From Ramlibacter sp. Leaf400 (lineage in GTDB: Bacteria > Pseudomonadota > Gammaproteobacteria > Burkholderiales > Burkholderiaceae_C): 64,000 nucleotides of DNA. Position 1 is the first letter of the stretch, and the number at the start of each line of letters is the position of its first letter. The notes below the pieces were generated by a model. It ran no database searches, was not told the DNA's origin, and saw nothing but the letters and a program-made list of their open reading frames with translations. This document shows positions 8,756 to 16,969 of the stretch, in pieces. Both the position numbers and the translations under genes were made by a program. The stretch spans positions 124,001 to 188,000 of the forward strand of contig NZ_LMQL01000009.1 in NCBI RefSeq assembly GCF_001424545.1, in the 5' to 3' direction.

Positions 8756-8791
8756 GCGCAGCGGCGCGGCTGGACGGGACGTCTTGCGCCG

Positions 8792-10186
8792 TCAGCCGAC
8801 CAGCTTCACCAGGTTGCCGGCGGCCGCGGCACCGAACTGCCTCACCCGGTCCCGCGCCGCGACCACCCCCGGATGGTCGCGGTAGCTTCCGCCGATCCGG
8901 CCCAGGGGATTCAGCCGCGTCCCCTTGGCCCAGGCCGCCAAGGCGGGAGAGGCCGCGCGGGCCCGCTCGCTGGCCAGGAGCGCCAGGTACGCGCGCAGGT
9001 AGTCGGCGCTCGTGTCCCAGTACTTGATGGCGGGACACAGGCGGTTCTTCTCCTCGTCGCTTTCGACCGTGGCCTCGACGACGCCCAGCAGGGCGAACTG
9101 GAAACTGGAGAAGCTCCAGAAGCAGGGTTGCACGGTGATCCGGTCGGGCTCGAAGATCGGCCGCGGGGTGCGGTACGCGAGGCCGCTCGCGGCGCAGTGC
9201 ACGTGCAGGGTGTCGGCATCGGTGGGCACCACGCCCCCGTCCAGCAGGATGCGATCGCGCTCGATCCGGCGCACCCGCCCCAGGCGCACCACGTCCTCGA
9301 TCTGGCGCAACAGCTTCTGTTCCGCCTCGCTGAGGATGGCGCCATGCAGCATCGTGGGCGCCACGTTGGGGTCCACGCGCAGGAGGAAGCCGTCCGCTTC
9401 GAGCCGCAGCATCGCGTCGTCCACCGAGCCGGCCTGCGCGAAAGCCTGCATCTGCAGGGCCACGCCGTCCAGGAAGGCGGGAAGTCCGTCGTGCGGCTGG
9501 TGGAAGCGGCGATTGAGCCACCACCCTTCCCGCGACTTGATCCAGGTGATGTCGGCCGGCGGCACGCCCTGCTCCAGCAACCAGACGCAGGTGTCCATCG
9601 CCGTCTTGCCCGCGCCGACGATGACGTACCGCCCTGCTCTCCCGTCGATGCGTGCCACTGCGCCTGCGGGGCACCAGCGCACCCCCTCGGCCACCTCGAA
9701 GGGCGGCGCCCCGACGGCGGGGATGGCGCCTTCCAGGTAGCTGGTGTCCACGAGCTTGCGCCGCACGCGCACCTCATGCGCGGCGCCGGTCAGGCGCGAG
9801 ACGAACGTGTGCCGGCCGTTCTCGCCGCCGGTGTGGTCGCTGCACGGGAAGTAGCGCACCCGCCCGGTCGGCAGGAAAGACTGCTGCATCACCCGGGCGA
9901 AATACGCGCGCAGTTCATCGGCGCCGGCGACCTCGTAGAAGCCGGCATTCACCCCCGAGCGGTCGATCGCATCCTGCCCCAGCGCGGTGGAACTGACGCC
10001 GTAGAAGGCGGACGGCTGGTGAAGCCGCACGAAGGGATAGGCATCGATCCAGTGCCCGCCGGGCGCATGGCGCCGGTCGACGATGGCCAGCGTGGCATCC
10101 GAGTGCGCAAGAAGCTCGTCGGCGATGGCCATGCCCGCCGCGCCGGCTCCGACCACGAGGTAGTCGACATCGAAAGCATTGCCCAT
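8792..10186 (-). CDS. FAD/NAD(P)-binding oxidoreductase, monooxygenase-like
   Basis: 464 residues from the ATG at 10186, preceded by AAGGGA; a TTG two codons upstream is less likely. The N-terminal dinucleotide fold has DYLVVGAGAAGMAIADE and an acidic strand end (LAIVDRRHAPGGHW). A second nucleotide fold (YVIVGAGKTAMDTCVWLLEQ) starts at about residue 185. The HPS/Trp-rich segment (IKSREGWWLNR) and overall length resemble flavin-containing monooxygenase or thioredoxin-reductase-like flavoproteins. Substrate unknown. It is convergent with the histidine kinase gene and seems monocistronic. Confidence 0.8.
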   Translation of the reverse strand: MGNAFDVDYLVVGAGAAGMAIADELLAHSDATLAIVDRRHAPGGHWIDAYPFVRLHQPSAFYGVSSTALGQDAIDRSGVNAGFYEVAGADELRAYFARVMQQSFLPTGRVRYFPCSDHTGGENGRHTFVSRLTGAAHEVRVRRKLVDTSYLEGAIPAVGAPPFEVAEGVRWCPAGAVARIDGRAGRYVIVGAGKTAMDTCVWLLEQGVPPADITWIKSREGWWLNRRFHQPHDGLPAFLDGVALQMQAFAQAGSVDDAMLRLEADGFLLRVDPNVAPTMLHGAILSEAEQKLLRQIEDVVRLGRVRRIERDRILLDGGVVPTDADTLHVHCAASGLAYRTPRPIFEPDRITVQPCFWSFSSFQFALLGVVEATVESDEEKNRLCPAIKYWDTSADYLRAYLALLASERARAASPALAAWAKGTRLNPLGRIGGSYRDHPGVVAARDRVRQFGAAAAGNLVKLVG

Positions 10187-10275
10187 GAACAATCCCTTTC
10201 AGCTCGGTCGGGTTCGCAGCAGGCCACCCTGCTGCCAGCCCCTGCGCGTGAACGGACCCGCGGCGCGACGCCCGG

Positions 10276-10575
10276 CTAGCCTGCGTCCGCCAGGAGCGCC
10301 GCGATGGCGGCGAGGTGCGCCTCTTTCAGGACCTGGGGCTTGACCTCGTCTTCCGCGGCCGTCTCGTTCTCATGCTCCTGCAGCGCGGAGCGCATCTCCT
10401 CCTGGCTGACCCAGACGATGGTCTCCGACCGCGGGCACATGTGCCGCATCGTGTGGTACCAGTAGTAGCCATCCGCCCCTCCGAACAACCTGTCGATGCC
10501 CGCCAGGTCGTTGGGTTTGACTTTGTGTTTCTGCAGGACTTCGTCGAGTACTTTGTGGGACAGGGTGAAAGGCAT
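10276..10575 (-). CDS. Small conserved-looking hypothetical protein
   Basis: 99 residues. It starts MPFTLSHKVLDEVLQKH, contains an aromatic and His-rich centre (GADGYYWYHTMRHMCPR) and ends with an acidic/Ala helix. There is no signal peptide, membrane helix or known motif. Composition and codon bias are those of a real protein rather than a shadow. It lies 89 bases upstream of the flavoprotein start on the same strand and might be co-transcribed with it. Function unknown. Confidence 0.6.
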   Translation of the reverse strand: MPFTLSHKVLDEVLQKHKVKPNDLAGIDRLFGGADGYYWYHTMRHMCPRSETIVWVSQEEMRSALQEHENETAAEDEVKPQVLKEAHLAAIAALLADAG

Positions 10576-10682
10576 GGGGCTGGCGCGCAGGAGATGCGTC
10601 GAAGGTACTCGGTGTGGCTGCCGATTCTACGAGCCGCGCCGGACCGGGTCCTTCACGGATGGGCTCGCATGGCCGGGAACGC

Positions 10683-11426
10683 CTAGCGCGGCTCCATGCC
10701 GTCCTGCCGCAGGTCCGCCTGCGCCTCGGGCGTCCTCAGGGCCGCCAGGAAAGCCTTGGCGGCCTCGGCCTGCGAGGCCGCCGCGTGAAGCCCACCGGCC
10801 CACACGGTGTAGTTCTGGACTTCGGCGGGCAGCGGGCCGAGGTACTGGATCCCCTTGGCGTGAATGAGCTCGGTCACCTGCTGGAAGCCCAGGTCCGCTT
10901 CGCCGCGGGCCAGCATCTCGCCGATCTGCGCGCCCGAGGGGGGCTGCACCAGTTTTGCACGCACCTGCTCCGCGACGCCGAGCTTCTCGAACAGACTCTC
11001 GAGGTAGCGCCCGCTCGCGCCGGACGAGATGGCGACCTTGCGGGCATCGACCAGGGCCTTCTTCAGGCCCTCCACGCTGCCGATGTCGGGCTTCGGTGCG
11101 TCGGCCCGCACCGCCGCGGCGACCGCCGTGCGCCCGAGGTCCACGCGCGAAGCGTCCACCACCTTCCCGTCCCGTGCCAGCCGCTCGAGCGCGGGCGCCG
11201 TCGTCAGGACGAGATCGGCCACCTCGCCCTCCGTCATCCTCTTGCTGATCGCCTCCGACCCGCCCCAGGTCAGCGCCACCTTGTGCCCGCTGGCGCCCTC
11301 GAAGCGCTGGGCGATCCGGATCACGGCGTCCTTCATGACATTGGGGGCGACCACCTTGATCTCCGCTGCCGGCGTTCCGGTCCAGGTCCCGGCGAGGATG
11401 AGAAAGGATGCGAACGGCTTCCACAT
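10683..11426 (-). CDS. Periplasmic substrate-binding protein, ModA-like (type 2 fold)
   Basis: 247 residues from the ATG at 11426. The signal peptide is MWKPFASFLILAGTWTGTPAA. The mature part begins EIKVVAPNVMKDAVIRIAQRFE and includes GGSEAISKRMTEGEVADLVLT, KVAISSGASGRYL and a C-terminal AKAFLAALRTPEAQ. This matches the molybdate/tungstate-binding (ModA/PBP-like 2) family. No ModB or ModC genes are adjacent, and the first oxyanion-contact region lacks the typical ASL-SL motif, so it may be a solitary binding protein of unknown ligand. Confidence 0.8.
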   Translation of the reverse strand: MWKPFASFLILAGTWTGTPAAEIKVVAPNVMKDAVIRIAQRFEGASGHKVALTWGGSEAISKRMTEGEVADLVLTTAPALERLARDGKVVDASRVDLGRTAVAAAVRADAPKPDIGSVEGLKKALVDARKVAISSGASGRYLESLFEKLGVAEQVRAKLVQPPSGAQIGEMLARGEADLGFQQVTELIHAKGIQYLGPLPAEVQNYTVWAGGLHAAASQAEAAKAFLAALRTPEAQADLRQDGMEPR

Positions 11427-11555
11427 AAGGGCTTCCTGTCGCGGGTGGATCCCGCGGGCAGGGTTGTACCGCGCCATTTGTGTGCGCCAACACGCGCAGC
11501 GTGACGCCTTGTGAACGAGACCGGGCGATGGCGATCCCCGTTCGAGAATGCCGGG

Positions 11556-12176
11556 ATGACCGACCTGCCCTACAGCGCCGCCGCGGATCGCAACAAGGAG
11601 CCCATCCTCGCCGAACTTGCGCGGATCCTCGGGCCGCGGGGCACGGCCCTGGAGATCGCTTCCGGCACCGGCCAGCACGTCGCCTTCTTCGCGGGCGTGC
11701 TGAAGGGCTGGGAGTGGCAGCCCACCGAAGCGGAACCCGGCTTGCTGCCTGTGATCGCCCGACGCAGCGCGCCGGCCGGCCTCGCCAACGTGCGCGCACC
11801 GCTGGTGCTCGACGTGATGGCCTCGCCATGGCCTTCCCCGTCCGCGCCGTTCCCGCATCCCTTCGATGCCATCTATTGCGCGAACATGCTGCACATCTCG
11901 CCGTGGAGCACCTGTGCCGCGCTCATGGGTGGCGCCGCGCGGCACCTGGCCGAAGGCGGGCTGCTGATCACCTATGGCCCGTACTTCGAGGCCGATCGTC
12001 CGGCCGCGCCCAGCAACATCGCCTTCGACGAGAGCCTGCGGGCGCGCGATCCGTCCTGGGGCATCCGGCAGGTGTCGGACGTCTCGGCGCAAGCGCAGCG
12101 GGCCGGCCTGGTGCTGCGCGAGCGGCATGCGATGCCCGCGAACAACCTGCTCCTGGTCTTCGCCAAGGGCGGGTGA
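11556..12176 (+). CDS. DUF938 class I SAM-dependent methyltransferase
   Basis: 206 residues from the ATG at 11556 (MTDLPYSAAADRNKEPIL); a GTG 45 bases upstream adds an unlikely leader. The SAM-binding glycine motif is ALEIASGTGQHVAFFA at about residues 30-45. The IYCANMLHISPWS and AEGGLLITYGPY segments are hallmarks of the DUF938 family. Substrate is not established for the family as far as I know. It precedes the dehydrogenase gene at 12229 by about 50 bases on the same strand and may be co-transcribed. Confidence 0.88.
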   Translation: MTDLPYSAAADRNKEPILAELARILGPRGTALEIASGTGQHVAFFAGVLKGWEWQPTEAEPGLLPVIARRSAPAGLANVRAPLVLDVMASPWPSPSAPFPHPFDAIYCANMLHISPWSTCAALMGGAARHLAEGGLLITYGPYFEADRPAAPSNIAFDESLRARDPSWGIRQVSDVSAQAQRAGLVLRERHAMPANNLLLVFAKGG

Positions 12177-12228
12177 GCCGGCAGGGCGACATGCGTCGCT
12201 ATCATCGAACGCGCTTCAAGGAGATCGC

Positions 12229-13119
12229 ATGAAGGTCGGCATCGCCGGAACCGGCAAGATGGGCAGCGTCGTGGCCGCACGGCTGCAATCGCTGGGGCAC
12301 GAAGTCAGCGTCTGGAACCGCACGCGAGCACGGGCCCAGCCGCTGCTGGACAGCGGCATCGGGTGGGCGGCAACCCCTCGCGAGCTGCTGGCCGCGTCGG
12401 ACGCCGTCATCACCTTCCTCACCTACGAAGCCGCGCTGGACGAGGTCTATCTCGCTCCTGCCGGCCTGCTGTCCTCTCCTTGCGGCGGCAAGCTGCTGGT
12501 CGAGATGAGCACGGTCGCGCCGGCCAAGCAGCAGCAGCTCGCTTCCCGCGCAGCGGAGGCCGGCGCCGCCTACGTCGAATGCCCGGTGGGCGGCAGCGTC
12601 GGCCCCGCCAAGGAGGGCAAGCTGATCGGTTTCGCCGGCGGCGCGGCCGCGGACGTGGAGCGCGCGCGCGAACTGCTGGCGCAGCTGTGCCGGCGCGTGG
12701 AGCACGTCGGCCCCCACGGGGCGGGCGCCACCATGAAGCTGGCCGTCAACCTGCCGCTGATGGTGTACTGGCAGACGCTGGGCGAGGCGCTCTCGCTGGT
12801 CGAGCCGTTGAAGCTGGACCCGGCCCGCGTGATCGACATCCTGTCCGACTCGTCCGGCGGGCCCAACATGCTCAAGGTGCGCGGCGGCATGATCGCCAAG
12901 GCGCTCGCCGGCGATGCGGGTGGCGCGGTCACGGTGGACATCGCCACCATGCACAAGGACGTGCAGAAGATGCTGCAGCTGGCCGGCAGCCTGCAGCGGC
13001 AGCTGCCCCTGACCGCACGGACGGCCCAGAGCCTGCGCGAGGCCATGGACGAGGGGCTGGCGCAGGCCGACTGCGCGCAGCTGCCGGTCTGGTGGCTGAA
13101 GGAAGCGGGCCGCGCCTAG
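12229..13119 (+). CDS. NAD(P)-dependent beta-hydroxyacid dehydrogenase (HIBADH family)
   Basis: 296 residues from the ATG at 12229, with AAGGAG just upstream. The Rossmann motif is GIAGTGKMGSVVAARL (residues 4-19). The substrate-binding motif is CPVGGSVGPAKEGKL and the catalytic lysine region is GAGATMKLAVNLP. These define the 3-hydroxyisobutyrate / tartronate-semialdehyde / glyoxylate-succinic-semialdehyde reductase family. The physiological substrate cannot be decided from sequence. It converges with the Bug-receptor gene, leaving only 10 bases between stops. Confidence 0.9.
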   Translation: MKVGIAGTGKMGSVVAARLQSLGHEVSVWNRTRARAQPLLDSGIGWAATPRELLAASDAVITFLTYEAALDEVYLAPAGLLSSPCGGKLLVEMSTVAPAKQQQLASRAAEAGAAYVECPVGGSVGPAKEGKLIGFAGGAAADVERARELLAQLCRRVEHVGPHGAGATMKLAVNLPLMVYWQTLGEALSLVEPLKLDPARVIDILSDSSGGPNMLKVRGGMIAKALAGDAGGAVTVDIATMHKDVQKMLQLAGSLQRQLPLTARTAQSLREAMDEGLAQADCAQLPVWWLKEAGRA

Positions 13120-13129
13120 GGGCCCGCTC

Positions 13130-14113
13130 CTAGTCGATCTTCATGTCGCGGATGATGGAGCGGAACTGGTCCATCTGGCGGCGGTAGATCGCGTCCTGCT
13201 CGGCGGCGGTGGAGCCGACCGCTTCGGCCCCCATGTCGGCCAGGCGCTTCTGCACCTCGGGATGCTTCACCGCCGCCACCACCTCGCGGTTAAGGCGGTC
13301 CAGCACGTCCTTGGGGGTCTTGGCCGGCGCGAAGACGCCGTTCCAGCCTTCCAGCTCGAGATTGGCGAAGCCGAGTTCCCGCACCGTGGGCACGTCGGGC
13401 AGCCCGGGGATCCGCTTGGATGCGGTCGTGGCCAGCGCCTTGAGCGTGCCGGCCTTGATCTCCGCCAGCGACGAGGACAGCTGGTCGCCGCCGACCTGGA
13501 GGCGACCGGCCAGCAGCTCCTGCTTGAGCGGCGCGGCGCCCTTGAAGGCCACGTGCTCCATCTGCACCTTGGTCTCGCGCTTGAAGCCCTCGCCCTGCAC
13601 GTGCATCGTCGAGCCCGGGCCGGTGGAGCCGTAGTTGTATTGCAGGCTGGGGTTGCCGCGCAGCAGGTTGCCCAGTTCGCGCAGGTCCTTGGCCGGCACG
13701 CTGGGGTGCGCGGTCCACACGAAGGGCACGTAGACGGCGATCGAGACGCCGGCGAAATCCGTGTCGGGATTGAACGGCGAGCGCTTGGACAAGGTCTGCG
13801 CCACCGACGAGAGCGGGAACGTCAGGTTGTGCATCATGATCGTGTAGCCGTCGGCCGGCGCCTTGGCGACCACGTCCGCCCCGATGGCGCCGCCCGCGCC
13901 GCCGCGGTTCTCCACCAGCACCGGCTGGCCCATCGATTCCGTCATGCGCTGCGCCACGAGGCGCGCCACGATGTCGGTGGTGCCGCCGGCCGGGAAGGGA
14001 ACGATCATCCTGATCGGCTTGGTCGGGTAGGCCTGGGCATGGGCCGTCGTCCCCATCAGCAGGCAGCTGGCCGAAACGGCCACGCCCAGCAGTGCTTTCA
14101 CGGTCTTTCGCAT
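13130..14113 (-). CDS. Bug-family periplasmic solute receptor (copy 1)
   Basis: 327 residues from the ATG at 14113, preceded by GGGGAAG. The signal peptide ends at about TTAHAQA. Bug/TctC hallmarks are YPTKPIRMIVPFPAGGTTD, GQPVLVENRGGAGGAIGAD and PDGYTIM-like (PADGYTIMMHN), plus HVAFKGAAP. These receptors bind small carboxylates or amides; many are solitary without membrane partners. It is transcribed divergently from a cytosine-deaminase-like amidohydrolase, suggesting that its ligand could feed that enzyme (inference). Confidence 0.92.
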   Translation of the reverse strand: MRKTVKALLGVAVSASCLLMGTTAHAQAYPTKPIRMIVPFPAGGTTDIVARLVAQRMTESMGQPVLVENRGGAGGAIGADVVAKAPADGYTIMMHNLTFPLSSVAQTLSKRSPFNPDTDFAGVSIAVYVPFVWTAHPSVPAKDLRELGNLLRGNPSLQYNYGSTGPGSTMHVQGEGFKRETKVQMEHVAFKGAAPLKQELLAGRLQVGGDQLSSSLAEIKAGTLKALATTASKRIPGLPDVPTVRELGFANLELEGWNGVFAPAKTPKDVLDRLNREVVAAVKHPEVQKRLADMGAEAVGSTAAEQDAIYRRQMDQFRSIIRDMKID

Positions 14114-14312
14114 CTGTTCTTCCCCTATGTGCATGTGCCGCGATGCGACCCGTCGGACCGATGGGTTCGCATGGCAGGTTGGAAGCATGCTAACTGCGGC
14201 CCGGCAGGCGGCGGATGCGGAGAATCCCTTGCGGCCCGCAGTTCAGGCAAGTCGCTGGCCCCTGTGCTTGGGCAACCTCTGCCAGCCAGTGCCGTCGCGC
14301 GCCAGAACTGCC

Positions 14313-15560
14313 ATGCTCACCGACATGCACACGAACCGTTCCCCCCAAGTGGCCGGGCAGGACTGCCTTCTGATCCGCAACGTGCGCCCCCCGGAGGCCG
14401 ATGCCCTCGACGTCTGGATCCAGGCCGGGCGCTTCGCCGCCTTCGGCCGGGACTTGGCCGTGCCCACCGGCTGCGCAGTGGAAGATGGCGGCGACGCCTT
14501 GCTGCTGCCCGGCCTCGTCGAAGGCCACACCCACCTCGACAAGACAATGTGGGGCCTGCCGTGGTATCGCAATGAGGTCGGTCCCCTGTTGACCGACAAG
14601 ATCCACAACGAGCGCAGTTTCCGCGCAGCCAGCGGCCACGACGCCGGCACCCAGTCCCTCGGGCTGGCCCGGGCGTTTCTGGCGCACGGCACGACACGGC
14701 TGCGGACCCACGTGGACATCGACACCCAAGGCGGTCTCGCTCACCTCGACGGCGTGCTTCGCACGCGCGCAATGATGGGTCCGCTGCAGGAGATCCAGGT
14801 GGTCGCTTTCCCCCAGTCGGGCCTGTTGTGCCGACCCGGAACCGCGGACCTGCTCGATCGCGCCATGGTGCAGGGCGCCGACGTCCTGGGCGGCCTCGAC
14901 CCCTGCGCGATCGACGGCGACCCGGTGGCATCGCTCGACGCCCTGTTCGCGATCGCGGACCGTCGCGGCTGTCCCGTGGACATCCACCTGCATGAGCCCG
15001 GCGCCATGGGTGCATTTTCGCTGGGCCTGATCCTCGACCGGACGCAGGCCCTGGGCTTGCGCGGGAAGGTGGCGATCAGCCACGCCTTCTGCCTGGGCGA
15101 AGTGCCCGATCGCGAGCGGGATGCGCTGCTCGCGCGCATGGCCGATCTCGGCGTCGTCGTCATCACCACGGCTGCGCCTTCACGTGTCGTTCCGTCCCTG
15201 ATGGCCTGCCGGGCAGCGGGCGTGACCGTGGTCGGCGGCAATGACGGCATCCGGGACACCTGGACGCCGTACGGTCTGCCCGACATGCTGGAGCGGGCGA
15301 TGCTGATCGGCCTGAAATACAACCTGCGCCGCGACGACGAACTGGCACTCGCCCTGGATTGCGTCACCGGCGCGGCCGCGCGCGGCCTCGGGTTCGCGGA
15401 CCATGGACTGGCGGTCGGGTGCCGGGCCGACGCCGTGCTGGTCGACGCACGCACCGTTGCGGAAGCCGTGGTTGCGCGACCGCCGCGGCGCTGCGTACTG
15501 GCGGCAGGCCGCATCGTCGCGCGCGGCGGCGTCTTGCTGTCGCAGGCCGTGGCCGCGTGA
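14313..15560 (+). CDS. Amidohydrolase, cytosine-deaminase-like
   Basis: 415 residues from the ATG at 14313; the ribosome site is weak and ATG 14325 is an alternative. Metal-site motifs of the amidohydrolase superfamily are GHTHLDKT, THVDID, DIHLHEPG, SHAFCLGE and GNDGIRDTWTPYG. The last resembles the GHD-D-W motif of cytosine deaminase and related N-deaminases. The enzyme probably hydrolyses an amine or amide on a cyclic substrate in the cytoplasm. Divergent Bug receptor suggests uptake of the substrate. It lies about 3 kb from the Rut-like operon, so a pyrimidine link is possible but unproven. Confidence 0.85.
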   Translation: MLTDMHTNRSPQVAGQDCLLIRNVRPPEADALDVWIQAGRFAAFGRDLAVPTGCAVEDGGDALLLPGLVEGHTHLDKTMWGLPWYRNEVGPLLTDKIHNERSFRAASGHDAGTQSLGLARAFLAHGTTRLRTHVDIDTQGGLAHLDGVLRTRAMMGPLQEIQVVAFPQSGLLCRPGTADLLDRAMVQGADVLGGLDPCAIDGDPVASLDALFAIADRRGCPVDIHLHEPGAMGAFSLGLILDRTQALGLRGKVAISHAFCLGEVPDRERDALLARMADLGVVVITTAAPSRVVPSLMACRAAGVTVVGGNDGIRDTWTPYGLPDMLERAMLIGLKYNLRRDDELALALDCVTGAAARGLGFADHGLAVGCRADAVLVDARTVAEAVVARPPRRCVLAAGRIVARGGVLLSQAVAA

Positions 15561-15599
15561 GCGAAGCCGGCGCGGCCGGCGCGTCGACCGCGACTCGGA

Positions 15600-16238
15600 T
15601 CAGAGGCCCGGTCGCGGGCTCGCCGGCTCGCCACCCGGGCGCTGCGGCGTGGCGGTGGGCCTGGGCTCCATCCACGCGATCAGCGAGGACCGCATCGCCT
15701 CCTCGACGGACAAGCCGACGGGCGTGACCCAGCTCGCGGGCACGAAGACGGTATAGCCGCCGATCATGTAGCCCATCGGCAGGTACACCGCCACCCGGTC
15801 GCCCGCCAGAAATCCGGGCGGCAAGTCGGCAAAGCTGCGCCGGGTGACCAACCCGACAATCTCGAGCTCGGTGCCGGGCACGCGCAGGATGACGACCTGC
15901 TGGCCGCCGGACTTGCCGGTCGGCGAGAAGTAGTCGGAGAAACTCTTGAGGGAAGAGTAGATGCTCTTCACGACCGGCAGCGTCGTGAAGGGGACCTCGA
16001 TGAACGCCAGTGCCTCCCGCACCTTCGCCTTGGACAGGAGGGCCCCGATGCCCACGATGAACAAGACGCCGAACAACAGGCCCATCCCGGGCACGTAGAA
16101 GCGGCCGATCAGCGGACTGAACAGCCACAGCGCCAGCGACTCGACCCAGCCCAGGAAGAGGGCCAGCACGTAGACGGTCAGCGCAAGGGGAAGTACGGTG
16201 AGCAGGCCTCGGAGAAAGTACTTGTAGAAGCGCTTCAT
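15600..16238 (-). CDS. DUF502 inner-membrane protein
   Basis: 212 residues. The N-terminal half holds two hydrophobic segments (about 8-32, RGLLTVLPLALTVYVLALFL, and 52-72, GMGLLFGVLFIVGIGALL). The conserved block IEVPFTTLPVVKSIYSSLKS and the GFLAGDRVAVYLPMGYMIGG segment are typical of the DUF502 family (LIKE COV relatives in plants). The C-terminal 25 residues are Pro-rich. Members are membrane proteins of unknown biochemical role. Monocistronic, divergent from the glycine-zipper gene. Confidence 0.9.
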   Translation of the reverse strand: MKRFYKYFLRGLLTVLPLALTVYVLALFLGWVESLALWLFSPLIGRFYVPGMGLLFGVLFIVGIGALLSKAKVREALAFIEVPFTTLPVVKSIYSSLKSFSDYFSPTGKSGGQQVVILRVPGTELEIVGLVTRRSFADLPPGFLAGDRVAVYLPMGYMIGGYTVFVPASWVTPVGLSVEEAMRSSLIAWMEPRPTATPQRPGGEPASPRPGL

Positions 16239-16421
16239 CGGGGCAATCTAGCACGCGCCCGAAGCAGCCCCGATGCCGCAAGCGCGCTGCCGATCGACGT
16301 CAGGCAGGGCCCGATGTTCTCGCTTCCGGGACGCCTTTGAGCGATACCTCTTGAAGCACATCCGGCGGGAAGCTCGACAGTGGATCCTTAAAATCGTTGC
16401 ATTCGCTACGAAGCTCAAACC

Positions 16422-16937
16422 ATGAAGCACGCCATCAAAGTTGTCCCGGTTGCATCCACCTTCCTTTGCCTTCTGTTGGCAACGCATGGTGTTGCGGCCG
16501 GGGATGTGGGGACTGCACTCGGCGGAGGAGTCGGAGGCGCCGCGGGTGCGCTGATCGGCAACCAGGTCGGCGGCAAGAACGGAGCCGTGATCGGAGGTGC
16601 GTTGGGCGGCGGCGTCGGCGCGGCCACGACGACTTCGGGATCGGGCAAGAGTGGCGCGATCGTGGGCGGCGCCGTGGGCGGCGGCGCTGGGGCCGCGGTC
16701 GGGCAAAAGGTAGGCGGCAGCACGGGAGCCGTGGTTGGCGCCGGCGCCGGCGGGGCGGTGGGAGCTGGAATCGGCAAGTCGCTTACCAGGAAGGATTCAG
16801 TGCAGACGCACGTCGCGCATCCCGCCCCGGCAGCCGTTGTCGTGCAGGCTGATGGCGACAAGCGGCACAAGGGCAAGCACAAGGGCAAGGGCCACCCCCC
16901 GGGTCGCGCGGTCGGCTGGCACAAGAACCACGACTAA
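16422..16937 (+). CDS. Secreted glycine-zipper protein
   Basis: 171 residues. A signal peptide (about 1-26, ending VAAG) is followed by about 90 residues of repeated glycine-zipper units such as GGVGGAAGALIGNQVGGKNG and GAVIGGALGGGVGA. These form small-residue helices that insert in or span the outer membrane in related proteins. The tail is basic (DKRHKGKHKGKGH). It is convergent with mmsA and ends at a GC hairpin and T run. Function unknown; probably an envelope protein. Confidence 0.82.
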   Translation: MKHAIKVVPVASTFLCLLLATHGVAAGDVGTALGGGVGGAAGALIGNQVGGKNGAVIGGALGGGVGAATTTSGSGKSGAIVGGAVGGGAGAAVGQKVGGSTGAVVGAGAGGAVGAGIGKSLTRKDSVQTHVAHPAPAAVVVQADGDKRHKGKHKGKGHPPGRAVGWHKNHD

Positions 16938-16941
16938 GAGC

Positions 16942-16961
16942 GCGGGCCCCGCCGAGTTTTT
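16942..16961 (+). terminator. Possible intrinsic terminator after glycine-zipper gene
   Basis: GCGG-GCC-CCGC forms a 4-bp stem, followed after 4 bases by TTTTT, starting 5 bases after the TAA of the glycine-zipper gene and ahead of the convergent mmsA stop at 16970. The stem is short. Confidence 0.4.
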
Positions 16962-16969
16962 CGTCCGGC

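Noticed and set aside
16500-16800. Repetitive G/C-rich tract that could look like a tandem-repeat or CRISPR-like array
   Set aside because: The periodicity comes from glycine-zipper codons inside a protein with a signal peptide; no spacer/repeat structure exists.
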